Shown piece after piece: positions 1 to 8,200 of a stretch of 33,163 bases of DNA. The DNA comes from Paludibacteraceae bacterium (lineage in GTDB: Bacteria > Bacteroidota > Bacteroidia > Bacteroidales > Paludibacteraceae). Location of the stretch: the NCBI GenBank assembly GCA_017961765.1, contig JAGCWQ010000222.1:1-33163 (forward strand), given 5' to 3'. The notes under the pieces were generated by a model. The model worked only from the letters and a program-made list of their open reading frames with translations, was not told the DNA's origin and ran no database searches. Position 1 is the first letter of the stretch. Each line of letters opens with the position of its first letter. The translations under genes and the position numbers were made by a program.

Positions 1-492
1 CTGTTGCTGCTGTTGTTGCTGCTGCTCTAACAAACGCTTCACATAAGCCAGATTATAACGGGTCTGCTCATCATTCGGATTATAACGCAAAGACTGCTTA
101 AATGCCTTATAGCTATTTCCGTAATCCTTCTGTTGGAGATAGGAATCACCAATGTTGTGATAGATCTGCCCCATCTTTTTAGGATCTTGGTCAGGAACAG
201 ACTTCGCCGCACGCTCATAGGCTTCAACCGCCTCCTTATAGGCGCCCTTCCGATAAAGGGCATTCCCCTTATTATAAGAAGCGATGTCGCCAAACTTTCC
301 TTGTTGCTTCAAAGCCTCATCGTATTTCGAGATAGACTCGTCATACTTTTTATCCTCATAAAGGCCATTTCCTTCCTTGATCAAATTATTCTCATTTTGC
401 GAGAAAGAAACCAAAGGGAGCGAGACCCAAACAAACAAGCCAACCAGCAACTTGTTCGTGAACCATTTTCCCATAATACCACTCAAATTCAT
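1..492 (-). CDS. batC: BatC-like TPR protein, 3' end cut by window edge
   Basis: The visible 164 codons start at an ATG (492-490) that shares one base with the batB stop codon (TGATG). A second in-frame ATG lies at 474. The N-terminus has a hydrophobic signal-like segment ending near VSFSQ, so the protein is probably exported or membrane-anchored. TPR-like motifs follow (SYNKGNALYRKGAYKEAVEA, IYHNIGDSYLQQKDYG). The last visible residues are a run of glutamines from a CAG/CAA tract, a common feature of BatC C-termini; the gene continues beyond base 1. In Bacteroidota Bat clusters BatC is a TPR scaffold thought to work with the VWA proteins BatA and BatB at the inner membrane. The order moxR-DUF58-batA-batB-batC supports the name. 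The role in aerotolerance is debated and is not shown here. Confidence 0.88.
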   Translation of the reverse strand, partial: MNLSGIMGKWFTNKLLVGLFVWVSLPLVSFSQNENNLIKEGNGLYEDKKYDESISKYDEALKQQGKFGDIASYNKGNALYRKGAYKEAVEAYERAAKSVPDQDPKKMGQIYHNIGDSYLQQKDYGNSYKAFKQSLRYNPNDEQTRYNLAYVKRLLEQQQQQQQQ

Positions 493-1514
493 CACTCAAA
501 CAATTTAATATTAGAGAATAACCTATTTTTCTTTTCCAACAAACAGAATTCCAACAGCAAGAAAATCAAAGCGATCCAAAGGCAAATTTGGAACTGCTCG
601 TTGAAAGCAGAATAGACTTCCGCCTCAATATCACCAGAAGAGAGCTTCTCCAAATTGGAATTCAACTCATTCAAGGCTGCGTTGGAGTTGTCGGCACGGA
701 CATAGATTCCATTTCCAGCCTCCGCTATGTTTTGTCCCATCTGTTCATTCAACTTAGAGACAACAGGATTGCCAGAACGATCCTTCTTATAATCATTGCT
801 ACCCGGACTCAACGGAATCAAAGAGCCCTCTGGCTTACCAATACCGACCACATTCACCTGAATGCCCTGCTCCACTGCGTTTTTCGCAGAAGAGACAGCA
901 TCATCCTCATGGTTCTCTCCATCCGTTATGACGATGATGGAACGTCCCACATTCTCACGGTCCGAAAACGAGCGTGACGACATATCTATCGCCTTTCCTA
1001 TGGCAGTACCCTGACGGGAAATCATGGAGGTGGAAATCGAAGAGATGAACAACTTCGCCGATTTGTAGTCGCCCGTCATAGGCAACTGGACAAAGGCATC
1101 GCCTGCAAAGACAACCACACCCAACTTGTCGTTGTTCATGTTATCAATCATCTTCAACAAAATCTGCTTCGAACGCTCCAGACGGTTCGGAACGACATCC
1201 TCCGCCATCATAGAATTGGAGATATCAAGAGCGACCATCACCTCAACACCCTTACGCTTAACAGACTCCTTCTTCGCTCCGATTTGAGGTTCAGCCAAAG
1301 CAACGATGACAGCAGCCAAGGCAACCAAAAACAAAGAGATCTTCGCTATCGGGCGAGCTAAAGAAACCGATGGCATAAGCGACTCCAACAAAGCACGATT
1401 GCCAAAACGATTCAGATACGAAGCCCTCCTATAACGATAGTATATAAAAGCAAGAACCAATATCGGAATAAGTATCAAGAGATATAAATATTCCGGATTT
1501 GCAAATCTAAACAT
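492..1514 (-). CDS. batB: BatB, VWA-domain inner-membrane protein
   Basis: About 340 residues from the ATG at 1514; a TTG four codons earlier would give a longer form but is less likely. Two hydrophobic segments lie near residues 8-24 and 55-75, followed by a von Willebrand A domain with the metal-binding (MIDAS) motif DISNS about 25 residues later, and the later VITDGE strand. A final hydrophobic segment near the C-terminus (ICLWIALIFLLLEFCLL) gives a topology with the VWA domain between membrane helices. Length and layout match BatB. It lies 19 bases downstream of batA and overlaps batC by one base, so the three are co-transcribed and probably form a membrane complex. What this complex does is not known from the sequence. 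Confidence 0.93.
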   Translation of the reverse strand: MFRFANPEYLYLLILIPILVLAFIYYRYRRASYLNRFGNRALLESLMPSVSLARPIAKISLFLVALAAVIVALAEPQIGAKKESVKRKGVEVMVALDISNSMMAEDVVPNRLERSKQILLKMIDNMNNDKLGVVVFAGDAFVQLPMTGDYKSAKLFISSISTSMISRQGTAIGKAIDMSSRSFSDRENVGRSIIVITDGENHEDDAVSSAKNAVEQGIQVNVVGIGKPEGSLIPLSPGSNDYKKDRSGNPVVSKLNEQMGQNIAEAGNGIYVRADNSNAALNELNSNLEKLSSGDIEAEVYSAFNEQFQICLWIALIFLLLEFCLLEKKNRLFSNIKLFE

Positions 1515-1533
1515 ACCTACAATCAATTTTTTG

Positions 1534-2520
1534 TTATGGATTATGACGGAGGACAGTCAACCGGAGCAATACCTCGCAAAGAAGCAACAAGAAAGCCCCA
1601 ATCAACCATGGGAGGTACTCTTCCGACTTAGAAGTATATTCCTCCACCGTTATCTTCGTCTTCTCCAATTTATCAATTTCCTTATAAATATTAGCCAACG
1701 ACTTATTGTCCGTAGCACGGAAATAAGCTCCATCCGTCGCCTTAGAAATTTGTTGCAACGTAGCCTCGTCAATATCAACCTGCATCATCTCCATACGGAT
1801 ACCGAAAGGCGTTTGAACTGGGAATGGAGCCATTCCCTTCGATCCGACACCAATCGTATATACCCTGATTCCAAATGTCTTAGCCAACTCGGCTGCCGTA
1901 AGTGGGTCTATCTCACCCGCATTGTTGGAACCATCGGTCAACAAGATGATCACCTTCGACTTGGCTTGGCTATCCTTGATTCGGTTCACGGCATTCGCCA
2001 AACCCATACCGATAGCAGTACCGCCTACATCCACCATATCGCTGTTGATCGTATTCATCATCGAAACAATGGCTGACTTATCCGTTGTCAAAGGCGTCAA
2101 CGTGAAGCTGGCACCCGAAAAGACAACTACACCAATGTTATCATTAGGACGAGAAGCGACAAATTCAGCACCTACCTTTTTAGCTGCTTCCAAACGGTCA
2201 GGCTTCAAATCCTGTGCGATCATACTCTTGGAGATATCCATAGCCATGACGATATCGATACCTTCCACATTCCGATTCACCTTATTGTTCGTAGTCTGAG
2301 GACGAGCCAAAGCCACAATCAACAAAGCCAAGGCAGCACACCTCAAAACGAATGGGAGATGAAGAATATAGTATTTATAACTTTTCGGCACAGTGAGGAA
2401 AACTTCTGCACTGGAAATCTGCATACTGGCTGTCGTCCGCTTTCTCTTCCATATATACCAAGCGATCATCGGCACCAAGACCAACAGCAGATATAAATAT
2501 CCTGGACTTTCAAATTCCAT
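1534..2520 (-). CDS. batA: BatA, VWA-domain inner-membrane protein
   Basis: 328 residues. It starts MEFESPGYLYLLLVLVPM, the usual BatA opening with an N-terminal membrane helix; a second helix lies near residues 52-72. The VWA domain has the MIDAS motif DISKS at residues 95-99 and the strand ILLTDGSNNAGEIDP, both intact for divalent-metal binding. A C-terminal hydrophobic segment (LPWLIGAFLLLLCEVLL) anchors the end. It is paralogous to BatB just downstream. MoxR-type AAA ATPases are commonly paired with VWA proteins and are thought to act as chaperones for them; moxR sits upstream in this same cluster. No key residue is missing. Confidence 0.94.
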   Translation of the reverse strand: MEFESPGYLYLLLVLVPMIAWYIWKRKRTTASMQISSAEVFLTVPKSYKYYILHLPFVLRCAALALLIVALARPQTTNNKVNRNVEGIDIVMAMDISKSMIAQDLKPDRLEAAKKVGAEFVASRPNDNIGVVVFSGASFTLTPLTTDKSAIVSMMNTINSDMVDVGGTAIGMGLANAVNRIKDSQAKSKVIILLTDGSNNAGEIDPLTAAELAKTFGIRVYTIGVGSKGMAPFPVQTPFGIRMEMMQVDIDEATLQQISKATDGAYFRATDNKSLANIYKEIDKLEKTKITVEEYTSKSEEYLPWLIGAFLLLLCEVLLRLTVLRHNP

Positions 2521-2545
2521 CTTGAAAAATTTATTTTTTACCTAC

Positions 2546-3592
2546 TTATTTCACATCCTTTATACTATCCATCGACGTCGATTCCGAAGCAGTCGTAAAG
2601 ACATTGCCTGTACCCTCCGCCGTCTTCTGCTCTTTCGGCTTTGGATCCAAAGAGACAGGTTCAGGAAGAATGGTTTGGTTTACGACAAAATAGCCGTTGA
2701 CAAGACTCAAAGTACAAGTATCCGAATCAGGTTCCATCTTGGCAAACTTTACCATATCGGAAATCGAGAATATCTGCTTCAACTTATCACAAACCGGATA
2801 AGCCTCCTCCTTGTACTGCAACTCGTCCAAAATCTCGGCTGAAGTCATCTCCCACGCAGAGATGGAGAACCGCTTGCTCAAGTATTCACGCAAGGCATCC
2901 GTCAACTCCGTATAGTATTGCTTATACTCACCTGTATGCCAGATCCTTTCGGCTTTGATACGATCCAACTCCATCAACGCCACCTCATGCGGCTTCAAGA
3001 TACGTTCCGGCTCCACGACAACAGGAGCTGGCTTCTCCTTATGCTTCTTCCAATAATTATAGGCATAGTAAGCAATACTTGCCAATGCGAGGAGGACAAA
3101 CAAGAAGAGAATCAACATCTTTATGAAATAGACAAAGTCGAAAGGAATCTCCATCACATCCTTGATGTCTTCGAACTCTCCGTCCACAATCTGCCTATCG
3201 ATATTGAGCACTTCCAATGTCAATTCATTCGTCTGAGACCTGGAACCATCCCGCAACGTCATGAAGAAAGGAGGAATCTTGTAAACACCCGTATCGAACG
3301 AAGTAACCAGATAATCCTTCTTATAGCGGAACTTTCCGTTGTTCATCGAAGTATCCGTCTTAGAGACCATCAACACCTCGATGCCCGATGTCAAGGAATC
3401 ACCCTGATGTAAATCGGGAAAATCGAAGGCGACACCCTCCGGAGCATCGACCACCACACGGATCTGCGTCTGCTGACCTATTTTTATAAAAGAAGAATCA
3501 ATCGTCGCCGTAGCAGAAAGAAATTGAGCATTCGCCCCCACACAAGTAAGGAGGAAAAGCAACAACGACGAAAAGAATTTCAATCTCACCAT
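2546..3592 (-). CDS. BatD-like exported membrane protein with DUF4381-like C-terminal region
   Basis: 348 residues. A signal peptide is visible (hydrophobic residues 8-18, likely cleavage after GANA near 22). Residues 24-150 look like a beta-rich extracytoplasmic domain similar in pattern to the BatD N-terminus (SFIKIGQQTQIRVVVDAP; later GVYKIPPF). One membrane helix spans about 157-180. The cytoplasmic tail contains HEVALMELDRIKAERIW and YTELTDALREYLSKRF, resembling the DUF4381 family often found next to DUF58 and MoxR genes. It sits between the DUF58 gene and batA, 25 bases from batA. It is distinct from the full BatD, which normally lies after batC and would be off the window. The family assignment rests on pattern and context only. 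Confidence 0.8.
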   Translation of the reverse strand: MVRLKFFSSLLLFLLTCVGANAQFLSATATIDSSFIKIGQQTQIRVVVDAPEGVAFDFPDLHQGDSLTSGIEVLMVSKTDTSMNNGKFRYKKDYLVTSFDTGVYKIPPFFMTLRDGSRSQTNELTLEVLNIDRQIVDGEFEDIKDVMEIPFDFVYFIKMLILFLFVLLALASIAYYAYNYWKKHKEKPAPVVVEPERILKPHEVALMELDRIKAERIWHTGEYKQYYTELTDALREYLSKRFSISAWEMTSAEILDELQYKEEAYPVCDKLKQIFSISDMVKFAKMEPDSDTCTLSLVNGYFVVNQTILPEPVSLDPKPKEQKTAEGTGNVFTTASESTSMDSIKDVK

Positions 3593-3619
3593 TTCTCTAA
3601 CTATTTAGGATAATGTCCT

Positions 3620-4486
3620 TTACGATCTAAAACTGAACAATTTAAGCAATGCCTTCACGTAATCCTCATCCGTAGAGATGGAAACCGAATCGACACCACT
3701 CTTATTGAATACTTGCTTAATTTCCTCTTGACGTTTCTGCCAATGCTCCTCGAACATCCTGCGCAACCGCTTGTCCGAAGTATCGACCCACATATCAGCC
3801 CCCGTCTCCGAATCCTTCACCTTCAAGAGTCCGATAGCAGGCAACTCCGTCTCACGCTTGTCATAAATATGCAAGGCTACCATGTCATGCTTACGATTGG
3901 CAATAATCATAGCCTTCTCATAATCATGGTCCATAAAATCGGAGATAAGGAACGCCGTACAACGCTTTTTAATCACATTGGTGAAATACTGCAATGCGCC
4001 CCCAATATCCGTCTTATGGCTCTGAGGCTCGAAGCCCAAGAGTTCACGGATGATGTAGAGAATATGCTTCTTTCCCTTTTGAGGAGGAATGAACTTCTCA
4101 ATACGGTCGGAAAAGAGGATAACGCCAATCTTATCATTGTTTTGAATGGCAGAGAACGCCAAGGTAGCCGCCACTTCGGTCATCAACTCCCGCTTCATCT
4201 GGATACCCGTACCAAAATCGCCACTACCGGAGACATCGACAAGCAACATCATCGTCATCTCACGTTCCTCTTCGAACACCTTGATATAAGGGCGATTAAA
4301 CCGCGCCGTAACATTCCAATCAATATTACGGATGTCATCCCCATATTGGTATTCGCGCACCTCCGAAAAGGTCATACCCCTACCCTTAAAGGCCGTGTGG
4401 TACTCTCCCGCAAAAATATTCTTGGAAAGTCCGCGAGTCTTAATCTCTATCTTTCGGACCTTCTTTATCAAATCGCTTGCTTCCAT
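3620..4486 (-). CDS. DUF58 protein of the MoxR/Bat cluster
   Basis: 288 residues with no signal peptide or clear membrane helix, so probably cytoplasmic. The DUF58 signature is clear: GRGMTFSEVREYQYGDDIRN followed by IDWNVTARFNRPYIKVFEEE. A VWA-like domain follows, beginning LLVDVSGSGDFGT, whose DxSxS pattern could bind metal. DUF58 proteins nearly always accompany MoxR ATPases and are presumed clients or partners. The gene lies 59 bases downstream of moxR and 27 bases upstream of the BatD-like gene, all on one strand, so it belongs to the Bat operon. The biochemical activity of this family is not established. Confidence 0.92.
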   Translation of the reverse strand: MEASDLIKKVRKIEIKTRGLSKNIFAGEYHTAFKGRGMTFSEVREYQYGDDIRNIDWNVTARFNRPYIKVFEEEREMTMMLLVDVSGSGDFGTGIQMKRELMTEVAATLAFSAIQNNDKIGVILFSDRIEKFIPPQKGKKHILYIIRELLGFEPQSHKTDIGGALQYFTNVIKKRCTAFLISDFMDHDYEKAMIIANRKHDMVALHIYDKRETELPAIGLLKVKDSETGADMWVDTSDKRLRRMFEEHWQKRQEEIKQVFNKSGVDSVSISTDEDYVKALLKLFSFRS

Positions 4487-4545
4487 AATTTCTTTTGATT
4501 TATGAGTAAACGTAAATCGGCAAAAATGCCTCTACTCGCAACCAA

Positions 4546-5532
4546 TTATGGAACTACGACAGCATTAAGGGTTTGGCTGATGATATCTTCCGTAGTCATA
4601 TTGTTGGCCTCTGCCTCATACGTAAGTGCGATACGATGGCGCAAAACATCAGGAGCGATGGCACGCACATCCTCTGGAATGACATATCCACGACGCTTGA
4701 TGAAGGCATAAGCTCTCGAAGCCAAAGCCAAATTGATGGATGCACGAGGAGAACCACCGCAAGAAATCATGTCCTTCAAGTGTCCCAATCCGTATTGCTC
4801 AGGGAAACGGGTAGCGAAGACAATATCACAAATATACTGTTCGATCTTCTCGTCCATATATACGTCATGCACCACCTTACGTGCTTCCAAAATATCTTCT
4901 GGCTTCAAAATCGGCTCGATCACAACTTTCTCCCTCTTGATATTCTGACGAACGATGAGTTTCTCCTCCTCCAACTTAGGATAGGTAATGATTACCTTCA
5001 ACATGAAACGGTCCACCTGCGCCTCTGGAAGTGGATAGGTACCCTCCTGCTCCACTGGGTTTTGCGTAGCCATAACCAAGAAAGGAGTAGGCAATTTGAA
5101 CGTAGATTCACCAATCGTCACCTGACGCTCCTGCATGGCCTCCAACAAAGCACTCTGTACTTTGGCAGGAGCACGGTTAATCTCATCCGCAAGAACCAAG
5201 TTAGCGAAGATAGGTCCCTTCTTAATGCTGAAATCTTCCGACTTCTGACTGTAAATCATCGTACCGATCACGTCGGCAGGCAACAAGTCGGGCGTAAACT
5301 GAACACGGCTATAATTAGCGTTAATCAACTCACCCAGCGTCTTAATAGCCAAGGTTTTGGCCAAACCAGGCACACCTTCCAACAAGATGTGACCATCGGC
5401 AAGCAATCCGATTAACAATGATTCAACAAGATGTTTTTGACCTACGATAGCCTGATTCATGCCCTTTACGAGAGCATCAACGAAAGAACTTTGCTGTGCG
5501 ATTCTTGCGTTTAATTCTGCATAATCAACCAT
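4546..5532 (-). CDS. moxR: MoxR-family AAA+ ATPase
   Basis: 328 residues. Walker A is GVPGLAKT (residues 53-60) and Walker B with its sensor region is LVLADEINRAPAKVQSALLE (112-131), both intact. VMATQNPVEQEGTYPLPEAQ is the sensor-1 region typical of MoxR, and LDRFMLK-type residues follow as VDRFMLK. MoxR ATPases are cytoplasmic chaperones thought to remodel or load VWA-domain proteins with metal or cofactor; here the presumed clients are the downstream DUF58, BatA and BatB proteins. It is the first gene of the Bat operon, with a TAnnTTTG promoter box about 40 bases upstream of its ATG. Length and motifs are normal for the family. Confidence 0.95.
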   Translation of the reverse strand: MVDYAELNARIAQQSSFVDALVKGMNQAIVGQKHLVESLLIGLLADGHILLEGVPGLAKTLAIKTLGELINANYSRVQFTPDLLPADVIGTMIYSQKSEDFSIKKGPIFANLVLADEINRAPAKVQSALLEAMQERQVTIGESTFKLPTPFLVMATQNPVEQEGTYPLPEAQVDRFMLKVIITYPKLEEEKLIVRQNIKREKVVIEPILKPEDILEARKVVHDVYMDEKIEQYICDIVFATRFPEQYGLGHLKDMISCGGSPRASINLALASRAYAFIKRRGYVIPEDVRAIAPDVLRHRIALTYEAEANNMTTEDIISQTLNAVVVP

Positions 5533-5573
5533 AATATCTTATATCTTTTTTTCTGAATTTTCTTTTCTATGTG

Positions 5574-5581
5574 CAAATATA
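5574..5581 (-). promoter_or_regulatory. Bacteroides-type -7 box for the moxR-bat operon
   Basis: On the minus strand this reads TATATTTG, an exact match to the TAnnTTTG -7 consensus of the Bacteroidota primary sigma factor. It lies 42 bases upstream of the moxR ATG. I see no clear TTG -33 element at the standard spacing, so this is a plausible but incomplete promoter. Confidence 0.55.
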
Positions 5582-5768
5582 TAAAAATAGGGGGGTTGTA
5601 TTTCCGTGATTAGAATTAATTAAGAATTTAGGGTTAAAAATTAAGAGTTGCTATACTTTACAGAGAACTACGGTACTTCTTTTTCTATGCAATTACTATA
5701 TCCTTCCTAAAATTGTCAGACCCTAATTTCCACTAATTTCCATTTATGCTTCCACTGACAAATCCCCT

Positions 5769-5802
5769 AAAAATGGGGCGGAAGCCAAAGCCACCACCCC
5801 AT
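5769..5802 (-). terminator. Intrinsic terminator after the HU/LysM gene
   Basis: On the minus strand a nine-pair stem, ATGGGGTGG with CCGCCCCAT (one G-U pair), encloses a 12-base loop and is followed directly by TTTTT. It begins 12 bases after the stop codon of the HU-LysM gene at 5814. It separates that transcript from the moxR-bat operon. The remaining bases between it and the moxR promoter (5582-5768) are AT-rich and hold nothing else I can identify. Confidence 0.85.
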
Positions 5803-5813
5803 CAAACAATTCT

Positions 5814-7556
5814 TTATTTTCCTATCAATTTCTTAATTTCAAACGCCATATCCAACTTCTGCTGATCATCCTTATTCACCAAAGCGGGATTCAACTCCGG
5901 AATCTTAATCAACGTTCCCGGAACGAGCTTGTTAGGATCCTTGATAACATCCGTATTGAAGAAGTAGATGTAAACCCAGAAGAATTTATGTCCATAATAA
6001 CGTAATGACAAATCGACCAAACGTCTTCCCGAAGTCAAACTCACCTCATCCTTTATGCCAGAGATGGAAATGTCCTCGTTCGGATAATTCTCCTTCATGT
6101 ATTGAACCAGATCGGAAGAAAAACTATATTGAGGCTCCACCACTTCCGGCTGCTGATCCAAGGCTCCTTCGTCGCTACGTTGAATAATATCTCCTGACAC
6201 ATTCGCATCAGAAAGATCATCATAAATAGCCTCTTCTTCCTCCGCATCATTTGAGGTCTCAGGAACAGGGGTAGGTAATGTTTCTCCAGTCTCCTCCACC
6301 TTTTCTGTCGGAACAATCAGCGCTTTCAATTCATCCTTATAAATGTAACCGATCAAGCCCAAAAGAAGCAGAAGCAAGAAGAAAATCAAGAGGCCAATGA
6401 CATTAGCAGAATGACCCTTCTCCTTATTATTTTGCTCAATGGAGGCTTTTTTCTCTCCTTCTGCATCATCTATCTTCTCTTGTTCTGTCTCTTCCTTGCT
6501 ATCTTTCTGTTCTTCAACATTTTCAGATTCCTTTTGTTCCTCTTCTGAATCTTGCGAAGATTCAACATCAACTTCAATAGAAGCACCATTCTCGCCTTTT
6601 TCTTGGTCGTTGGTCTCCAGTTTCTCCTCTGTCGGAACAGATACCGGCTCTTGAGGTTCCGGCTCTTGAACTTGAGGTTCCTGAGCAGGATTTGTCACCT
6701 CTGAATCTGGAATAGGAGCATCAACAACAACTTCTTTCTCCTTCTGATCCTCCGGATGTTCATCCGTGAACAGAGTCACCACTGGGCCAGGATTGACACT
6801 TGGTGTACCGATGACAGAAGGTTGTTCCGTAAACGTAGGGATAACCTGTCCCTCCCGAGGCTGAGCCTCCACGAAAGAAGGGATCTTATCTTCAGTGGAC
6901 TCTTTTTCATCCACTTTTGGGGAAGCAGCGGCATCCTCGCTCTCCTTCGTATCTGTAGAAGGAACTTGGATGATAGGTTCTTGGATTGTCTCGACAGGTT
7001 CGGAAACAGGGGGCACCAACGGTTCCTCGACCTTTGTCTCCACTTCCGGAGTTGAAGGAACCTCTTCTTGCAATCCAACGGCAAGGTCGGCCTCATCGTT
7101 GAAATAGTAATGACCCAAAGCCTCCTCATCATCCTCTTCATCCACATTATTCACAAAGACGGAATTATCCATCTTGGTAGTACCCTCGTCCGTATCAGCA
7201 CCCTCTTCATAAGTAGGAGCCTCTATCGGACCTCCTTCAGCGAGAATATAGGTTTGCAAATGAGCATACGGTTTATTTATCTCGGCGCTCAACCCCTTGT
7301 CTGGCGTATAAGTCACCTTCACATGAGCCGGGATGACCATCTCAGCTCCCGTCTGGACGTTGACACTTTTACGCTCCTCGACCGACTTGAGTTTGAACGT
7401 ACCCAACCCTTTAATCTTGACCAATCCATCCTTATCCAACGAATCAACTATCAGCGCAAAGAACTCACGAAGGAAATCATCAGACACCTTCTTGGTAACG
7501 CCGACACGAGCCGCCACTTTATCGGTCACATCCTGCAATGTCAATTTCTCATTCAT
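5814..7556 (-). CDS. Membrane-anchored HU-domain protein with C-terminal LysM-like domain
   Basis: 580 residues. Residues 1-95 are an HU/IHF-type domain (helices, then VKIKGLGTFKLKSVEERKSV). At the beta-arm tip the usual DNA-intercalating proline is replaced: the sequence is NVQTG with Val67 where HU proteins have NP. Residues about 105-385 are a low-complexity linker rich in Glu, Pro, Ser and Val. Residues 386-406 (IGLLIFFLLLLLLGLIGYIY) form one membrane helix preceded by lysines. Residues about 505-555 resemble a LysM domain (SGRRLVDLSLRYYG, then DPNKLVPGTLIKIPEL). The predicted topology puts the HU domain in the cytoplasm and LysM in the periplasm, where LysM domains usually bind peptidoglycan. 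The ATG overlaps the upstream HU gene by ATGA, so translation is coupled and the two HU domains may pair. Tethering of DNA to the envelope is inference. Confidence 0.88.
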   Translation of the reverse strand: MNEKLTLQDVTDKVAARVGVTKKVSDDFLREFFALIVDSLDKDGLVKIKGLGTFKLKSVEERKSVNVQTGAEMVIPAHVKVTYTPDKGLSAEINKPYAHLQTYILAEGGPIEAPTYEEGADTDEGTTKMDNSVFVNNVDEEDDEEALGHYYFNDEADLAVGLQEEVPSTPEVETKVEEPLVPPVSEPVETIQEPIIQVPSTDTKESEDAAASPKVDEKESTEDKIPSFVEAQPREGQVIPTFTEQPSVIGTPSVNPGPVVTLFTDEHPEDQKEKEVVVDAPIPDSEVTNPAQEPQVQEPEPQEPVSVPTEEKLETNDQEKGENGASIEVDVESSQDSEEEQKESENVEEQKDSKEETEQEKIDDAEGEKKASIEQNNKEKGHSANVIGLLIFFLLLLLLGLIGYIYKDELKALIVPTEKVEETGETLPTPVPETSNDAEEEEAIYDDLSDANVSGDIIQRSDEGALDQQPEVVEPQYSFSSDLVQYMKENYPNEDISISGIKDEVSLTSGRRLVDLSLRYYGHKFFWVYIYFFNTDVIKDPNKLVPGTLIKIPELNPALVNKDDQQKLDMAFEIKKLIGK

Positions 7557-7837
7557 TCTTTACCTATTTTAAATCGATCCTTCAACGTGACACTTGGTTT
7601 ATAGGCTACGGACAATTTTGGGGGAACCAACATCCGTTGCTTAGTAGACGGATTTACAGAAATTCGTTCTTCCTTCTTCCTGACCTCAAAAGTACCAAAC
7701 CCCTGAACGGCAACAGAATTCCCCGCTGCCAACTCCTTCTTGATGGAATCGACAGTAGCAGAAAGAAGGGACTCGATAGACTTGTCATCCATCGACAACC
7801 TTTTTTTCAACTCTGATATTACTTCTTTCGTGTTCAC
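7553..7837 (-). CDS. HU-family DNA-binding protein
   Basis: 94 residues, the normal HU length. The start is GTG at 7837; no in-frame ATG lies nearby and MNTKEVISELKKRL is a typical HU N-terminus. The core signature VAVQGFGTFEVRKKEERI is present, and the arm carries VNPSTKQRM with Pro63 at the canonical DNA-intercalating position. HU proteins are nucleoid-associated dimers that bend DNA. The gene overlaps the membrane-anchored HU gene by four bases. Because HU works as a dimer, this soluble subunit could pair with the HU domain of the membrane protein; that is inference. I see no convincing promoter upstream. Confidence 0.92.
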   Translation of the reverse strand: MNTKEVISELKKRLSMDDKSIESLLSATVDSIKKELAAGNSVAVQGFGTFEVRKKEERISVNPSTKQRMLVPPKLSVAYKPSVTLKDRFKIGKE

Positions 7838-8169
7838 GTTATGGTGTATTTTATATTTAAGGTGAATAGTAGAAATCGAGATTTAAGACCTTGGATAAAG
7901 GCAGAATGCCAACCAAACATCACAAACACCCGAAAATCATCATTTTACACCTCTGAATTGGTTAATAATCTCATTAACGAATCCCTTCGAATCCTACTAT
8001 TTCTAAATTTAGGTCACCCCTTCATCGAGTTAAAGCAATCCATTACAAGTCGATCCACCAAGAGAAGACCTCCGCCTCTTCCAAACCCTTCTTTTCATGG
8101 CATTATACAAGAAGCGTCAAAATAGCATACTATATTACAACTTTTTTCTTTTTTCTGCAATTTTTCGAC
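7838..8169. other. Intergenic region between dxs and the HU gene
   Basis: About 330 bases follow the dxs terminator and precede the HU gene. On the minus strand there is a tiny possible frame (8098-8030, 22 codons, MKRRVWKRRRSSLGG...) that is strongly basic, within a G-rich stretch. A plus-strand frame at 7841-8125 has no family resemblance and I do not call it. No exact TAnnTTTG box is seen for the HU gene. The stretch is longer than a bare leader needs and could hold a long 5' UTR or small RNA, but I cannot show either. Confidence 0.4.
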
Positions 8170-8200
8170 AAAAAAAGAGCTAAAAAAGGGATTTTTTCGC
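8170..8200 (-). terminator. Intrinsic terminator after dxs
   Basis: On the minus strand the stem GC-G-AAAAAA pairs with TTTTTT-A-GC across a TCCC loop, with one mismatch. A run of Ts follows shortly after (TCTTTTTTT, 8178-8170). The stem overlaps the end of the dxs stop codon. It is AT-rich, so the stem is weak, but position and U-tract fit termination of dxs. Confidence 0.6.

Noticed and set aside
1-30. CAG/CAA repeat as a microsatellite or phase-variable tract
   Set aside because: It is in frame and encodes the Gln-rich tail common in BatC proteins; mixed CAG and CAA codons argue against slippage-driven variation.
6439-6654. Plus-strand Ser-rich open frame
   Set aside because: It is the antisense of the Glu-rich linker of the HU-LysM protein (TTC/TCT repeats from GAA/AGA codons) and has no independent support.
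7841-8125. Plus-strand 94-codon frame in the dxs-HU gap
   Set aside because: No family resemblance, no ribosome-binding site or promoter, and composition typical of chance translation.
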